Shown in pieces: positions 51,580 through 60,949 of a stretch of DNA of 62,912 nucleotides (position 1 is the first letter of the stretch; each line of letters begins with the position of its first letter). Below the pieces are notes generated by a model. That model was not told the origin of the DNA, made no database searches, and saw nothing but the letters and a program-made list of their open reading frames with translations. The stretch is from CAZEJS01 sp964512645 (GTDB lineage Bacteria > Actinomycetota > Geothermincolia > Fen-727 > Anoxymicrobiaceae), in assembly GCA_964512645.1 (NCBI GenBank), contig CAZEJS010000015.1, positions 1 through 62,912 of the forward strand, in the 5' to 3' direction. The position numbers and the translations under genes were made by a program.

Positions 51580-52656
51580 ATGAAGTACTGCAAGAGCTGC
51601 GGGTTCCCGGTCCCGTACGGCAAGTTCCTGGGCTGGACCAACGACGGCACGATAATCGGGCGCGATTCGGCCCGCACCAGGCTGGTCTACCTGGAGGTCG
51701 ACGAGCTCCGCAGCCTGTTCGACGGCGTGTCCAAATGGATGGACTTCCCCATCGACTCGATAATCTACCGGGCTGAGAAAGAGGTGGGAAAGAGGTTCAT
51801 CAAGACCCTCCTCCCCGGATTCATCGCCAAGGTCCCGCGGGGCAAGCTGGCGCGCCCCGGCTCCATGGTGCGCATTTCCAGCCGATTCATCTTCAACTAC
51901 ATGGCCGGGCTGGGGATGGGCCGGGGCCAGATGCTCGATTACACCAGCGGCCAATCCGCGCGAGTGACGCTCATGAACCCCCACTCCGTGCCGCTGATAG
52001 CCGGCGACGCCGGCGGCGTCTTCGAGTTCCTGGAGAGGGTGGGCGTCGAGGTCGCGTGGGACCGCGTAAAATCGGACGAGTTTATAATGACGATCGACAA
52101 ATCCAGCGACGAGCCGCCCGTCGAGGAGGAACTCGCGCTCGTCGAGGATACTTACAGGCCCGGGACCGTGGAGCTGAACCACTGCCCGAAGTGCGGCGTT
52201 CCCCGGGAGGTCACCTCGAACATCTACCTCGACTTCGAGAAGGGCATACTCAGGCACACCCAGACCGGAATGCGGTTCGTGGCGCTGCCGGTGGCCAGCT
52301 TCATCGCCGTGCTCAACGGGCTGGAAAGCGAGTTCGGAGAGGAGCTGCCGGGCCTGATGGAGGGCCTGGAGCAGAAGTACATGCGCGAGACGTCCGCGGT
52401 CAGGTACACCATACCCCGGGGCAGCCACATGAAGGACATCATGCGCGACTTCCCCTGGATGGGCATCGGGAACCCCGTCGCCGCATGGCAGGACGAAAAG
52501 ACCGTCAACTTCGTAGTGGACAACCCGTTCCACGCAGGGATCGTCGCCGGAAAGGTGACCGGCCTGTACGAGGCATGGACCGGGACGATCGTCCGCACCG
52601 GGTGGGAGGAGCCCGAGCCCGGCCGGGTCCAGGTGACCCTCGAGCAGGTTACCTGA
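51580..52656 (+). CDS. Internally duplicated zinc-ribbon protein, function unknown
   Basis: 358 residues from ATG 51580 (GGGAGG upstream). Residues 1-185 and about 205-358 look like two copies of one domain. Each opens with a zinc-ribbon half (YCKSCGFPVPYGKF and HCPKCGVPREVTSN), goes on to a charged helix after VYLEVDELRSLF or VALPVASFIAVL, and ends with a segment sharing NP, AG and GW (VTLMNPHSVPLIAGDAGGV; VVDNPFHAGIVAGKVTGL). No signal or membrane helix. The family was not recognised; a ligand-binding sensor role similar to V4R domains is only a guess. Confidence 0.72.
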   Translation: MKYCKSCGFPVPYGKFLGWTNDGTIIGRDSARTRLVYLEVDELRSLFDGVSKWMDFPIDSIIYRAEKEVGKRFIKTLLPGFIAKVPRGKLARPGSMVRISSRFIFNYMAGLGMGRGQMLDYTSGQSARVTLMNPHSVPLIAGDAGGVFEFLERVGVEVAWDRVKSDEFIMTIDKSSDEPPVEEELALVEDTYRPGTVELNHCPKCGVPREVTSNIYLDFEKGILRHTQTGMRFVALPVASFIAVLNGLESEFGEELPGLMEGLEQKYMRETSAVRYTIPRGSHMKDIMRDFPWMGIGNPVAAWQDEKTVNFVVDNPFHAGIVAGKVTGLYEAWTGTIVRTGWEEPEPGRVQVTLEQVT

Positions 52657-52735
52657 AAGCCACCGTTTTCCGGCACGCCTTCCGACTCCGCGCGACTTCA
52701 GTCGGAGACCATGGTCCCCGGGTATCTTCCCTGGG

Positions 52736-53605
52736 CTACCCCGCGCCGCCCGTGCCGTGACTCCCGGACAGGCGCGGTTCGCCGCACCGCCAGCCCCGGT
52801 CGAGGAAACGCCGGACGGCAAGCCCCAGCTCGCCGGGAAACTGCAGCAGGAACCCGTGGCCTCCACCTTCGACCGTAACCAGCGTTGAGTCCGGTATCAG
52901 CTCGGAGAGGACCCGGGCGTTCTCCGGCAGTATCACGATATCGTCGGTGCCGGTGATGACCAGGGTCGGGTTGGTGATCCCGGGGAGGCGCGCGCAGGCG
53001 CCGCTCCACTCCCTCACCGCTTCGGCCTGGCGCTCGAGCCCCGGGCCGTCGGGTTCGCGGCCCAGGGTCCCGAAGATGTCACCCGCGCTGCCCGGGTTCT
53101 CTTTCAGCCACTCGGCGGTCAGGAAGAACGAGCGGCGGGCGGAGCCGGGCACCGGCGGTTCGCCGCCGTGGAATTCGAAGAGGACGCCCGGCTCGACCCT
53201 GATCCCCTTCGCGCCGCCGCACTCGGTGCTTACGAGTACCAGCCTGTCCACCACCGAGGAGTGGTCGAGCGCAAGCTCCTGGGCGACGTATCCACCCATC
53301 GAATACCCGAGGACGTGCGCGCGGCCGATGCCCAGCGAGGCCAGCAGCCCGGCGGCGTCGTGCGCCATGCGGGAGATGCCGACCGGGAGGACTCCCAGGT
53401 CCGTCTGGCCCATTCCCCGGCTGTCGAAGGCGATCACCGCGTAACGGTCCGCCAGCGGCGCTATGAACTCCCGGCTCCACAGTTCCTTGACGCCCCCCAG
53501 CCCCATCACCAGCAGTAGAGGACACCCTTCCCCGAAAATCTCGCAGGACATGTCGATGTCCTCAACGCGCACGGTCTTTTTAACTGAAGGCGGGTCGTTC
53601 ATCAT
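52736..53605 (-). CDS. Alpha/beta hydrolase
   Basis: 289 residues (ATG 53605, or ATG 53602). The fold motifs are LLLVMGLGGVKELW (oxyanion region), FDSRGMGQTD, the nucleophile elbow GYSMGGYVA, Asp in ITGTDDIV and His in GGGHGF. A complete Ser-Asp-His triad implies an active esterase or related hydrolase. The substrate is unknown. The gene follows the FAD oxidase gene by 45 bp in the same direction. Confidence 0.9.
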   Translation of the reverse strand: MMNDPPSVKKTVRVEDIDMSCEIFGEGCPLLLVMGLGGVKELWSREFIAPLADRYAVIAFDSRGMGQTDLGVLPVGISRMAHDAAGLLASLGIGRAHVLGYSMGGYVAQELALDHSSVVDRLVLVSTECGGAKGIRVEPGVLFEFHGGEPPVPGSARRSFFLTAEWLKENPGSAGDIFGTLGREPDGPGLERQAEAVREWSGACARLPGITNPTLVITGTDDIVILPENARVLSELIPDSTLVTVEGGGHGFLLQFPGELGLAVRRFLDRGWRCGEPRLSGSHGTGGAG

Positions 53606-53650
53606 GACAAAACGTTCCGGAAAGCGGCCTTACAACCTGCCCGCTCGCGG

Positions 53651-55330
53651 TCAAAAGAGGCTGATCTTCTTGATTCCGCCGGTGTCGTAGTCCCACCGGC
53701 GGTTGGCCACGTTGTTAGGATCGACCGACATCTTCACCAGTGTGAACGCGTCGAGCAGCGGAAGAAAATGCGGGCGCGCCGCCGACAGGGCGAGTTCCGC
53801 GCCGGGGGTGCCCTTGATCAGGGCGGCGAGGCCGGCGGCGAACACCATCCCTTTCCCCATCGCGCCGCCCGTCGCCCGGCCGTACCCCATCAGTATCCGG
53901 ATCAGGTCGTCCTTGTCGGCCTGGTTGGTGTACATGTCGTATTCCAGGTACGCGGAACGGCCCATGTGGTACGGCTGAAGGTACGTCGAGGCGTCGTCGG
54001 GGGCCAGAGGATCATCCGTCGTGCCGACCTGGTTCGTGCAGGCGACCCTCATGCTCTTCTCCACCGGCGGCATGTTCTCGATCTTGTCGATCAGCGCGCC
54101 GATGTAGAACGAACCCCGCACCCTCATCACTCTGCAGGTCACGTTGAAATACTTGACCCACCGGTCGAAGTTGACGAACTCGTTGTCCTCGGTGAGATCG
54201 ACGAGCGCCTCGTACGGGAGGAAGTCCATCGCCGGGAAAGCGCGCTCCAGCGCCCGCCGGGTCACTTCGGCCTTGAGTTCCGCCTCCTCGCGGGTCTCTC
54301 CGCCGAAGATGGTGAGGAGGTTGTGCCTGGGCATCATCTCCGCGAGCTTGCTGGCCTCCGCGTTCGTCTCCCCCATGAAGATGCCGTAGAAGGAGTTCAT
54401 GAGGTGGGCGAGCTCGAGCGAGAGGTTGTCCTGGGCGACCAGGTACAGCGCGTCGGCCAGCACGTCGAGCCGGTCCTCCTCGTAGCAGGGGAACACCTGC
54501 GCGTGATGCGGCGCTTCCGGGTACAACCTGACCGTCATTTGCGTCACCGTGCCCAGGGTCCCCATGGCGTAGCGCCAGAGCGTGGATACGTCCGGGCCGG
54601 GGCCAGCCACCTGTCCTTTGACGGCTCCGTGCGACGCGGCGCCGGTCCTGACCACCTCCCCGGTGGGGAGGACCGCTTCGACGTCGATGATGTTGTCCAT
54701 CCCGAACCCGTACTTCGAGGACATGGTGTTGATGTTGCAGAAGAGGTGATTGCTCAGGACCCCGGCGGTCGCGGCCGTCGAGGGGTTAAGCAGACGGCAG
54801 CCGACCTGCTGCGCGGCGGCCTGCAGCTCGAGGAAGTTCACGCCCGGCTGTATGACGGCGAACATGTTCTCGCCGTCGAGTTCGATTATCGCGTCCATTC
54901 GCCTGAGGTCCATCAGGAGGCCCCCGTGCAGGGGGAAATGCGAACCGGCGGTGGAGAGCCCGGTTCCGTAAGGCATTACGTCGATGAGGTATTCGTTCGC
55001 TATGCGGTAGACCGCCCTGACGTCCCCGGTTGAGCCGGGAAGGCAGACGATGTGGGCGTATGAAGCGGGCTGGAATCCCTGGTCGCGGGCGTAGCCGCAG
55101 AGGATCGAGGGCGAGTCGGACACCCACTCGCCGCCAAGCTCTTCGGCGAGTGCCTCCAGGGCGCGGGCGAGGTTCTCCTCGACGTTGTGCACCGGGTCTT
55201 TCTCCATGACCCGCGGCCTGGAGACCACGCGGCGTTCTCTCGCGGCCCTGCGCAACCTGCCGGAATCGGCGATCCCCCTGCTGACCCGCACCACGACCTC
55301 CCCGTGCCTCGACAGAAGATATTCTAGCAT
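53651..55330 (-). CDS. FAD-binding oxidoreductase (GlcD/VAO type)
   Basis: 559 residues from ATG 55330. The PCMH-type FAD domain shows VCLPGSTGDVRAVYRIANEY, MPYGTGLSTAGSHFPLHGG and VIQPGVNFLELQ, with NPSTAATAGVLSNHL further on. The C-terminal half is the substrate-binding cap. It resembles p-cresol methylhydroxylase/vanillyl-alcohol oxidase-like or glycolate oxidase-like proteins. No cytochrome or Fe-S partner is adjacent. The first 45 residues are basic and not typical for the family, so a later start such as MEKDPV is possible. Confidence 0.85.
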   Translation of the reverse strand: MLEYLLSRHGEVVVRVSRGIADSGRLRRAARERRVVSRPRVMEKDPVHNVEENLARALEALAEELGGEWVSDSPSILCGYARDQGFQPASYAHIVCLPGSTGDVRAVYRIANEYLIDVMPYGTGLSTAGSHFPLHGGLLMDLRRMDAIIELDGENMFAVIQPGVNFLELQAAAQQVGCRLLNPSTAATAGVLSNHLFCNINTMSSKYGFGMDNIIDVEAVLPTGEVVRTGAASHGAVKGQVAGPGPDVSTLWRYAMGTLGTVTQMTVRLYPEAPHHAQVFPCYEEDRLDVLADALYLVAQDNLSLELAHLMNSFYGIFMGETNAEASKLAEMMPRHNLLTIFGGETREEAELKAEVTRRALERAFPAMDFLPYEALVDLTEDNEFVNFDRWVKYFNVTCRVMRVRGSFYIGALIDKIENMPPVEKSMRVACTNQVGTTDDPLAPDDASTYLQPYHMGRSAYLEYDMYTNQADKDDLIRILMGYGRATGGAMGKGMVFAAGLAALIKGTPGAELALSAARPHFLPLLDAFTLVKMSVDPNNVANRRWDYDTGGIKKISLF

Positions 55331-55466
55331 GCGCGCCTGCGCGGGAACGAACGCCCTTTCGGCAATCGGGCTCGCCGCCGAGGTGGCCGCGACCGGGGTG
55401 CGCGCATGCCCCACCACAGGTACTGGCACGACCCTTCACGCTTCATCGAAGCCCGCGTCCGGCCGA

Positions 55467-55558
55467 CCCCCCGGCGGGCGCGGTTCCCCCCGGCGAGAGC
55501 GGCTCCTCCGGCGGGCGCGGTCCCCCCCCCCGCGGTCGCGGTTCCCCCGGCGGGCGCC
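55467..55558. repeat. Degenerate GC-rich tandem repeat, period about 19 bp
   Basis: About five imperfect copies of a unit like CCCCCGGCGGGCGCGGTT, with C-runs of variable length. It fills the spacer between the divergent FAD-oxidase and acyl-CoA synthetase genes and ends 5 bp before a TATAAT. The copies differ by base changes and length, as expected from slippage. Confidence 0.65.
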
Positions 55559-55563
55559 TACTG

Positions 55564-55569
55564 TATAAT
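55564..55569 (+). promoter_or_regulatory. -10 element placing transcription start at the ATG (leaderless)
   Basis: A perfect TATAAT ends 6 bp before the ATG at 55576. Transcription from it would begin on or next to the start codon, and no Shine-Dalgarno sequence is present. No good -35 is seen in the GC-rich repeat. Confidence 0.45.
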
Positions 55570-55575
55570 GGCCCA

Positions 55576-57177
55576 ATGGAACTTGGAACGTTTGCAAGAG
55601 ACCTGGACACCGTCTTCAACCCGAAGTCCATCGCGGTGGTCGGCGCGTCGAACAGCACCGGGAAATGGGGCTTCATAATCCCCATAAACATAATCGGGGG
55701 CGGTTACCGCGGCGAGCTGGTCATGGTCAACCCCAGGGAGGACTGCGTCCTCGGACGGCCGACGTACCCCTCCCTGTCGGAGGTGCCGGTTGACATCGAC
55801 CTGGCCATACTGACGGTGCCGGCGAAGAAAGTCGCCGGGGTCCTCGAGGAAGCCGTCGCCAGAGGGACCAGGAACCTGCTCGTCGTCGCCTCGAACTTCA
55901 GCGAAGTCGGCGCGGAGGGAGCCGCCCTCGAACGAGAGCTCGCGCGGGCAGCCAACGAGGCGGGCGTTACCATCGTGGGCCCGAACACCATGGGCATATA
56001 CAGCTCCCCCGCCTCCCTCTGCGCGATGGGAACGCCAGCCGTGCCGCTTGTCGGCCGGGTGGGTTTCGTCTCCCAGAGCGGCAACCTGGGCGTGCAGCTC
56101 CTGGACTGGGGCAAGGACAGGGGGGTCGGCTTCAGCAAGTTCGTCGGCAGCGGCAACGAGGCCAATACCAGCGTCACCGATTTCCTGGAGTACCTGGGGA
56201 ACGACCCGGATACCGACGTGATCGCCCTTTATATCGAGGGCATAGAGGACGGCAAGCGCTTCCTGGACGCCGCCCGCGCCATCTCCGCGAGAAAACCGAT
56301 CATCGCCCTCAAGGGCGGCAGGGGGGAACAGGGAAGCCGCGCCGCTCTTTCTCACTCCGGGTCGCTCGCCGGCATGACCGAACTGTTCGAGGGGATGTTC
56401 GACCAGGCGGGCATCACCACCGCGGAGACCTCGGAGGAGTTCATCGACCTGGTGACCGCGTTCACCAGTCTGCCCGTGCCGACGGGCGGGCGGGCGGCGA
56501 TCATCACCCTGGGCGGCGGCTGGGGTGTCATCGCCGCGGACGCCTGCGACAGGGAAGGGGTCGAGCTGGCTACGCTCGGCGGTGACCTGATCGACGAGCT
56601 GAGCACTTTTCTCCCGATGTACTGGAGCCACGGGAACCCCGTGGACCTGGTGGGCGGGCTGCGCCGCACCAGCCACTTCAAGGCCATCGACCTGGTCGCC
56701 AGGAGTGACGACGTGGACATGGTCATCATCATGGGCGCGATGCTGGGCAGGGAGTTCTTCACCAACAACCTGGTGCACACCATGCTCCGGCCCGTATACC
56801 AGCTCCTGGCGCATGAACCGTCCAGGCTGCCCGCCTTCGTGCGCTCGTTCTGGCGCGGGTTCTCGAGATCCGTCAGCGACCGCAAGGTCCAGAACCTCGA
56901 GGGCTCTGTGGGGGTCAACCCGACGGAGTTCTGGGGGTGGACCGACTGGGCGCTGATACGCCACCTCCAGAGGCTCATCTCCGAGACCGGCAAGCCGATC
57001 ATCGTGGTCGCGCTCAGCGAGCAGCAGCGCGCCACGTCAGGCAGGCTGGAAAGTCACGGCATCCTGACGACTCCCACCCCCGAGAGGGCCGTATACGCCG
57101 CCGCGAAGCTCGCCCGCTACGGAGCTTACCTCCGGGCCCGTGATGGCGCCCGGCCGGGCACGGCCTCCGGCCGGTAG
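55576..57177 (+). CDS. Acyl-CoA synthetase (NDP-forming), CoA-binding alpha-type subunit
   Basis: 533 residues from ATG 55576. The N-terminal CoA-binding domain begins FNPKSIAVVGASNSTGKWG; GPNTMGIYSS and VSQSGNLGVQLLDWG follow. The phosphohistidine is in AALSHSGSLAG, as in acetate-CoA ligase (ADP-forming) and succinyl-CoA synthetase alpha. The ATP-grasp beta half is missing and is not encoded next door. In its place is a C-terminal region of about 200 residues with VDLVGGLRRTSHF and RHLQRLISETGKP. It would couple acyl-CoA hydrolysis to NDP phosphorylation only with a beta partner from elsewhere. Confidence 0.87.
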   Translation: MELGTFARDLDTVFNPKSIAVVGASNSTGKWGFIIPINIIGGGYRGELVMVNPREDCVLGRPTYPSLSEVPVDIDLAILTVPAKKVAGVLEEAVARGTRNLLVVASNFSEVGAEGAALERELARAANEAGVTIVGPNTMGIYSSPASLCAMGTPAVPLVGRVGFVSQSGNLGVQLLDWGKDRGVGFSKFVGSGNEANTSVTDFLEYLGNDPDTDVIALYIEGIEDGKRFLDAARAISARKPIIALKGGRGEQGSRAALSHSGSLAGMTELFEGMFDQAGITTAETSEEFIDLVTAFTSLPVPTGGRAAIITLGGGWGVIAADACDREGVELATLGGDLIDELSTFLPMYWSHGNPVDLVGGLRRTSHFKAIDLVARSDDVDMVIIMGAMLGREFFTNNLVHTMLRPVYQLLAHEPSRLPAFVRSFWRGFSRSVSDRKVQNLEGSVGVNPTEFWGWTDWALIRHLQRLISETGKPIIVVALSEQQRATSGRLESHGILTTPTPERAVYAAAKLARYGAYLRARDGARPGTASGR

Positions 57178-57310
57178 GCTGCCCGGGAGGGGGACCGGGC
57201 CACGGCCGATCGAAAGCGCGGGGCGTGGTCACTTATGCCCCATGCGGCAGGGGGACTCACCGGGGCCGCAGAGAATTACTACAAGATACCGGTCGAGAAA
57301 GGAGAACGCC

Positions 57311-57514
57311 ATGCCCAACGTGACCGTAGAAGGACCTTCGCTCAGCCTCGACAAGAAAAGGGAGCTCTCCGTGGAGATCACGGACACCGCCGCCCGCGTT
57401 TACGGCCTGCCCATGGAAGCGATCGTGGTGGTCATCAAGGAGAACCCGCCGGAGAACGTCTGTGTCGGAGGCCGCATGATCTGCGACAACCGCGCGATCC
57501 TCAAGGAGGATTGA
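57311..57514 (+). CDS. 4-oxalocrotonate tautomerase family protein
   Basis: 67 residues from ATG 57311, with AAAGGAG upstream. After removal of Met the N-terminal Pro (MPNVTVEGPSLSLDKKRELS) is the catalytic base of the tautomerase superfamily. ITDTAARVYGLPMEAIVVVI and the C-terminal NPPENVCVGGRMI fit the small 4-OT subfamily. The true substrate cannot be told. The gene stands alone, 133 bp after the acyl-CoA synthetase gene. Confidence 0.88.
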   Translation: MPNVTVEGPSLSLDKKRELSVEITDTAARVYGLPMEAIVVVIKENPPENVCVGGRMICDNRAILKED

Positions 57515-57613
57515 GACGTCTAAGAGCAGGACTGCGCTCCCCTTCCAGCAGGTGGCCCCGGGTAAGCGCACGGCCCGCCGGGAGCCGGCGGGAAGGTGGC
57601 GCCGCTGTTTCGC

Positions 57614-57622
57614 TGGTATAAT
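57614..57622 (+). promoter_or_regulatory. Extended -10 promoter of the SpoIID-kinase cluster
   Basis: TGGTATAAT is a TGn-extended -10. No -35 is evident. Transcription would begin near 57629, about 79 bp before the SpoIID-like gene. Confidence 0.5.
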
Positions 57623-57707
57623 CTCCCAGGGATCGGCAATGCGGGCCGGGAGGCGGTTCCACCGCTGAAGTCGCGGCGGATCGGGCGCCCGGGATACGGA
57701 CGGTGCG

Positions 57708-58862
57708 ATGTTCCTGCTCAGAGACATTAAGATATGGCTCGTAAACTTCGCCGGAGACCTCCGGGAGAAGACACGGGGCTGGCTGCCGGTTTGGGGGTTT
57801 CCCGCCCTGTTCATCTTTTTCGGCCTGGTTTTTCTGACGGTTCAGATAGTCGTGGCGGACAAGGGGCCGGCCCGGCCCAAGCACGAGTACAAGCCTGAAT
57901 GGAACAGGACCGCGAAGGTCGAGGAAAGCCCTCCCGTGGTGGCCCAGGTTGAGACCACCGCCCCTTCCAGCGTCCCCGTCCTGAGGATACCGGTCCAGGG
58001 CGCGGTGGTGGTACCCGACGCCGCCGCGCCGGTGATGAGCCCCGGGTCGGAGGTCCCCGGCCAGGACGCCGTTTTCGTTTTCAAGTGCTATGGGCGGGCG
58101 CACGGGGTCGGGCTCTGCATGGACGGCGTCAGATACCGCGCGATGGCCGGCCAGTCCGCCCTGGAGATCGTCAACGCCTACTACACCGGGGTTACCGTCG
58201 GAGCGGTGGACGACAACCAGATAATCAGGGTAAAAGGGCGCAACGGCGCGATCCGCTCCCTCACCATGAAAGAATACATGTACCGCCTGGCGGAGGAGCC
58301 GGAGGACTTTCCGCCGGAGGGGCTCAAGGTACTCTACATGGCGGCGCGCGCTTACACCCTCTCTGTAATAGCTCGCGGCAAGCACGCCGCGGCCGGCTAC
58401 GACATCTGCTCGAGCGGCGATTGCTGCCAGGCCTTCGACGAGAACAAGGACATATCCAAGTCACCGAACAACAAGGCGGCAGTCGACGCGACCTCCGGTC
58501 AGGGCCTCTTCTACCAGGGCCAGCCGATTATCGCCGCGTACTGCGGCTCGTGCGGAGGACACACCGACAACAACGAGGACGTGTGGGGCGGGGGGGCCAT
58601 ACCCTACCTGAGGGGGCGGGCCGACTCGTACTGTTCCAAGTCCCCGCGCTATCTGACCGTCAAGGAGATATCCGCTCGCGAGCTGGGAGACCGCCTCGGC
58701 GTCAGCGGCCTCAAGTTCCTCGACCTCTCCAACCGGACTCCGGGCGGTCGTGTCAAGACGGTGCGGATAGTGAGCTCGGGCGGCGAGAAGTCGATCTCCG
58801 GGAGCTCACTGGCGAAGATCCTCGGGTTCAGGGGCAACCGTTACGAGTACAGCTTCCGTTGA
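57708..58862 (+). CDS. SpoIID/LytB domain protein
   Basis: 384 residues from ATG 57708. One membrane helix (about 30-49) and a Pro/Val-rich linker lead to a SpoIID domain: SLTMKEYMYRLAEEPEDFPPE, EGLKVLYMAARAYTLSV, then ATSGQGLFYQGQPIIAAYC and GSCGGHTDNNEDVWGG. The family includes lytic transglycosylases of spore peptidoglycan and many cell-wall homologues in non-sporulating bacteria. The conserved Glu expected for catalysis fits the Glu in TMKEYMY. It is the first gene before a kinase/response-regulator cluster, 16 bp upstream of it. Confidence 0.9.
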   Translation: MFLLRDIKIWLVNFAGDLREKTRGWLPVWGFPALFIFFGLVFLTVQIVVADKGPARPKHEYKPEWNRTAKVEESPPVVAQVETTAPSSVPVLRIPVQGAVVVPDAAAPVMSPGSEVPGQDAVFVFKCYGRAHGVGLCMDGVRYRAMAGQSALEIVNAYYTGVTVGAVDDNQIIRVKGRNGAIRSLTMKEYMYRLAEEPEDFPPEGLKVLYMAARAYTLSVIARGKHAAAGYDICSSGDCCQAFDENKDISKSPNNKAAVDATSGQGLFYQGQPIIAAYCGSCGGHTDNNEDVWGGGAIPYLRGRADSYCSKSPRYLTVKEISARELGDRLGVSGLKFLDLSNRTPGGRVKTVRIVSSGGEKSISGSSLAKILGFRGNRYEYSFR

Positions 58863-58878
58863 CGGCGAGAGGTTTCTT

Positions 58879-60921
58879 TTGAAAGCCAAGCTTTCGCTGA
58901 AGTCCAAGTTCTATATCCTGCTGCTCCCGTCGGCCGTGCTGCTCGTCGCCTTGATTACCCTTCTGATGCTCCCGCTGGGGGACATCCGTTCGCAGGTGCG
59001 ACAGGTCGACGAGCGGCTGTCCGAGGTCCTCGCGGCGGAGAGCTTCGCCCGCCATTACGAGCGCCAGCTCAGGGAGTGCGCCGCGTTCATCGCCACTGGG
59101 TCTTCCGGGCACGAGCGGTACTACGAGCAGAGCCAGGCCAGGGCCGTGGTGGACATCGGCGCCTGGAAGAAGGCGTGCCGGACACGCACGGGCGAGACGC
59201 CGGAAATACACAGGGAAGAACTCAAGAAGCTCGAAGCCGCTCGGATGGCTTACGGGAAGGTGACCAACGACTGCGACTGGGCAATCGCGGTTGCCAGGTC
59301 GGGCCGGACGGTCGAGGCGATGAGACGCCTCGACGCGGCCGCCACCGGCGTCCCCGGAACGGTGGTATCGTCGAGCTTCGACGAACATCTCCCTATAGAG
59401 GAGTCGCAGCTCAACAGGCATCTCGACACCCTCGAAGGCGCGATCAGGGGCGTCGCGGTGATGAGGCTTCTGGGGGCCGCCTCCGCCGTCGAGAGCATGC
59501 GGGACCACGTCGCGACGATGATGCTGGCCGAGCGGTTCGCGAGGTACTTCAACGAGCAGGTCAGGGAATCCCTCTCGTTTCTGCTGACGGGGAACCAGGA
59601 GGACGAACGGCAATTACGGGAGGCGAGGAGCAGGGCGGAGGTCGCGCTGGAGCTCTGGTCCACACGAGCCGCCCGGCTGGACGGCGATGCGGGAAATATA
59701 GACTCGAAAGCCGCGGTCGCCAGGATAAGAAACGGGTACGACATGGTCAACCAGGCCTGGGCCACTTCTCTCGCGCGGGCGCGGGCCGGCGATCTGCCGG
59801 GGGCCGTGGCAAGCCTGGAATCGAGCATAAACCCGGCGATCCAGAGCAACCTTGCCGCCACCATCAACAAGGACGTCGACGCGCAACAGAAGGCCGTGCT
59901 CGACGACGCCGGTTACATCTCCTCGAGAAGCGCCACCACCGGCTGGGGGATGGGCGCCTTCGCAACGCTGTTGTTGCTGGTTGCCATCGGCGGAACCCTT
60001 CTGGTCTCCAGGATGGTCGTGGGGCCGGTGGTCCAGCTCCAGAACGCGGCGAGGACATTCGGGGAGAGCGGCGGCGGCGTTGCCGTCCCGGTCAGGACTC
60101 GCGACGAGATCGGTGAACTGACAGAGTCGTTCAACGAGATGGCCGCCGCCCGCGTCAGGGCCGAGGACGACCTGCGGAGGGCGCGTGACGACCTGGAGGA
60201 ACGGGTGAAGGAACGCACGGCCGAGCTCGAGCAGCTCAACAGCGAGCTGCTGAGCACGAACAAGGAGCTCAACGACTTCGCCTACGTGGTTTCGCACGAC
60301 CTGAAGGCTCCCTTGAGGGGGATCGGGTCGCTGGCCTCGTGGCTGGCGACCGATTACGGTGACGTCCTCGACGAGGAAGGCAGGAGACAGCTCGAGCTGC
60401 TGCTGGACCGGGCGAAAAAGATGGAAGGGCTCATCGAGAGCATCCTGGAGTACTCCCGGCTGGGCAGGATCAAAGGTTCGATCGAGACCGTGGACGCCGG
60501 CGCCCTGGTGGAAAACGCCGTTCAGATGATCGGGCCGCCGCCTACGGTCAGCGTCACGGTCCTCGGCCGGCTGCCCAGCATACGCTGCGACCGGACCAGG
60601 ATGCAGCAGGTCTTCCAGAACCTGATAGGCAACGCGGTGAAGTTCATCGACAAGCCGGTCGGCGTCATCACCGTGTCCTGCAGGGACGCCGGCCGGATGT
60701 GGGAGTTCGCCGTCGCGGACAACGGCCCGGGGATCGACCCCAGGTACCACCGGCAGGTCTTCCAGATATTTCAGACCCTGCGCGACGGAGACGATAAGGA
60801 TAGCACGGGCATAGGTCTGACGCTCGTGAAGAGAATCGTGGAGATACACGGAGGGACCGTGTGGGTGGAATCCGAACCCGGTGAGGGTTCGACGTTCTTC
60901 TTCACCGTTCCCAGGGACTGA
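58879..60921 (+). CDS. Membrane sensor histidine kinase
   Basis: 680 residues from TTG 58879 (GAGAGG upstream). An N-terminal helix (about 12-33), a helical extracellular sensor of about 320 residues with two similar halves (each starting around an AESFARHYERQLREC / AERFARYFNEQVRES pattern), a second helix (about 356-378), HAMP, a coiled coil, HisKA with His473 in SHDLKAPLRG, and HATPase (NLIGNAVKFI, DNGPGIDP, GIGLTLVKRI). The kinase core resembles phytochrome/Cph1-type kinases, and the next gene is an Rcp1-like receiver. Confidence 0.92.
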   Translation: MKAKLSLKSKFYILLLPSAVLLVALITLLMLPLGDIRSQVRQVDERLSEVLAAESFARHYERQLRECAAFIATGSSGHERYYEQSQARAVVDIGAWKKACRTRTGETPEIHREELKKLEAARMAYGKVTNDCDWAIAVARSGRTVEAMRRLDAAATGVPGTVVSSSFDEHLPIEESQLNRHLDTLEGAIRGVAVMRLLGAASAVESMRDHVATMMLAERFARYFNEQVRESLSFLLTGNQEDERQLREARSRAEVALELWSTRAARLDGDAGNIDSKAAVARIRNGYDMVNQAWATSLARARAGDLPGAVASLESSINPAIQSNLAATINKDVDAQQKAVLDDAGYISSRSATTGWGMGAFATLLLLVAIGGTLLVSRMVVGPVVQLQNAARTFGESGGGVAVPVRTRDEIGELTESFNEMAAARVRAEDDLRRARDDLEERVKERTAELEQLNSELLSTNKELNDFAYVVSHDLKAPLRGIGSLASWLATDYGDVLDEEGRRQLELLLDRAKKMEGLIESILEYSRLGRIKGSIETVDAGALVENAVQMIGPPPTVSVTVLGRLPSIRCDRTRMQQVFQNLIGNAVKFIDKPVGVITVSCRDAGRMWEFAVADNGPGIDPRYHRQVFQIFQTLRDGDDKDSTGIGLTLVKRIVEIHGGTVWVESEPGEGSTFFFTVPRD

Positions 60922-60949
60922 GGAGTCGCATATCGAACTGGAGGCTGTC

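Noticed and set aside
55467..55558. CRISPR array
   Set aside because: Units are about 19 bp, degenerate and contiguous, with no unique spacers and no cas genes.
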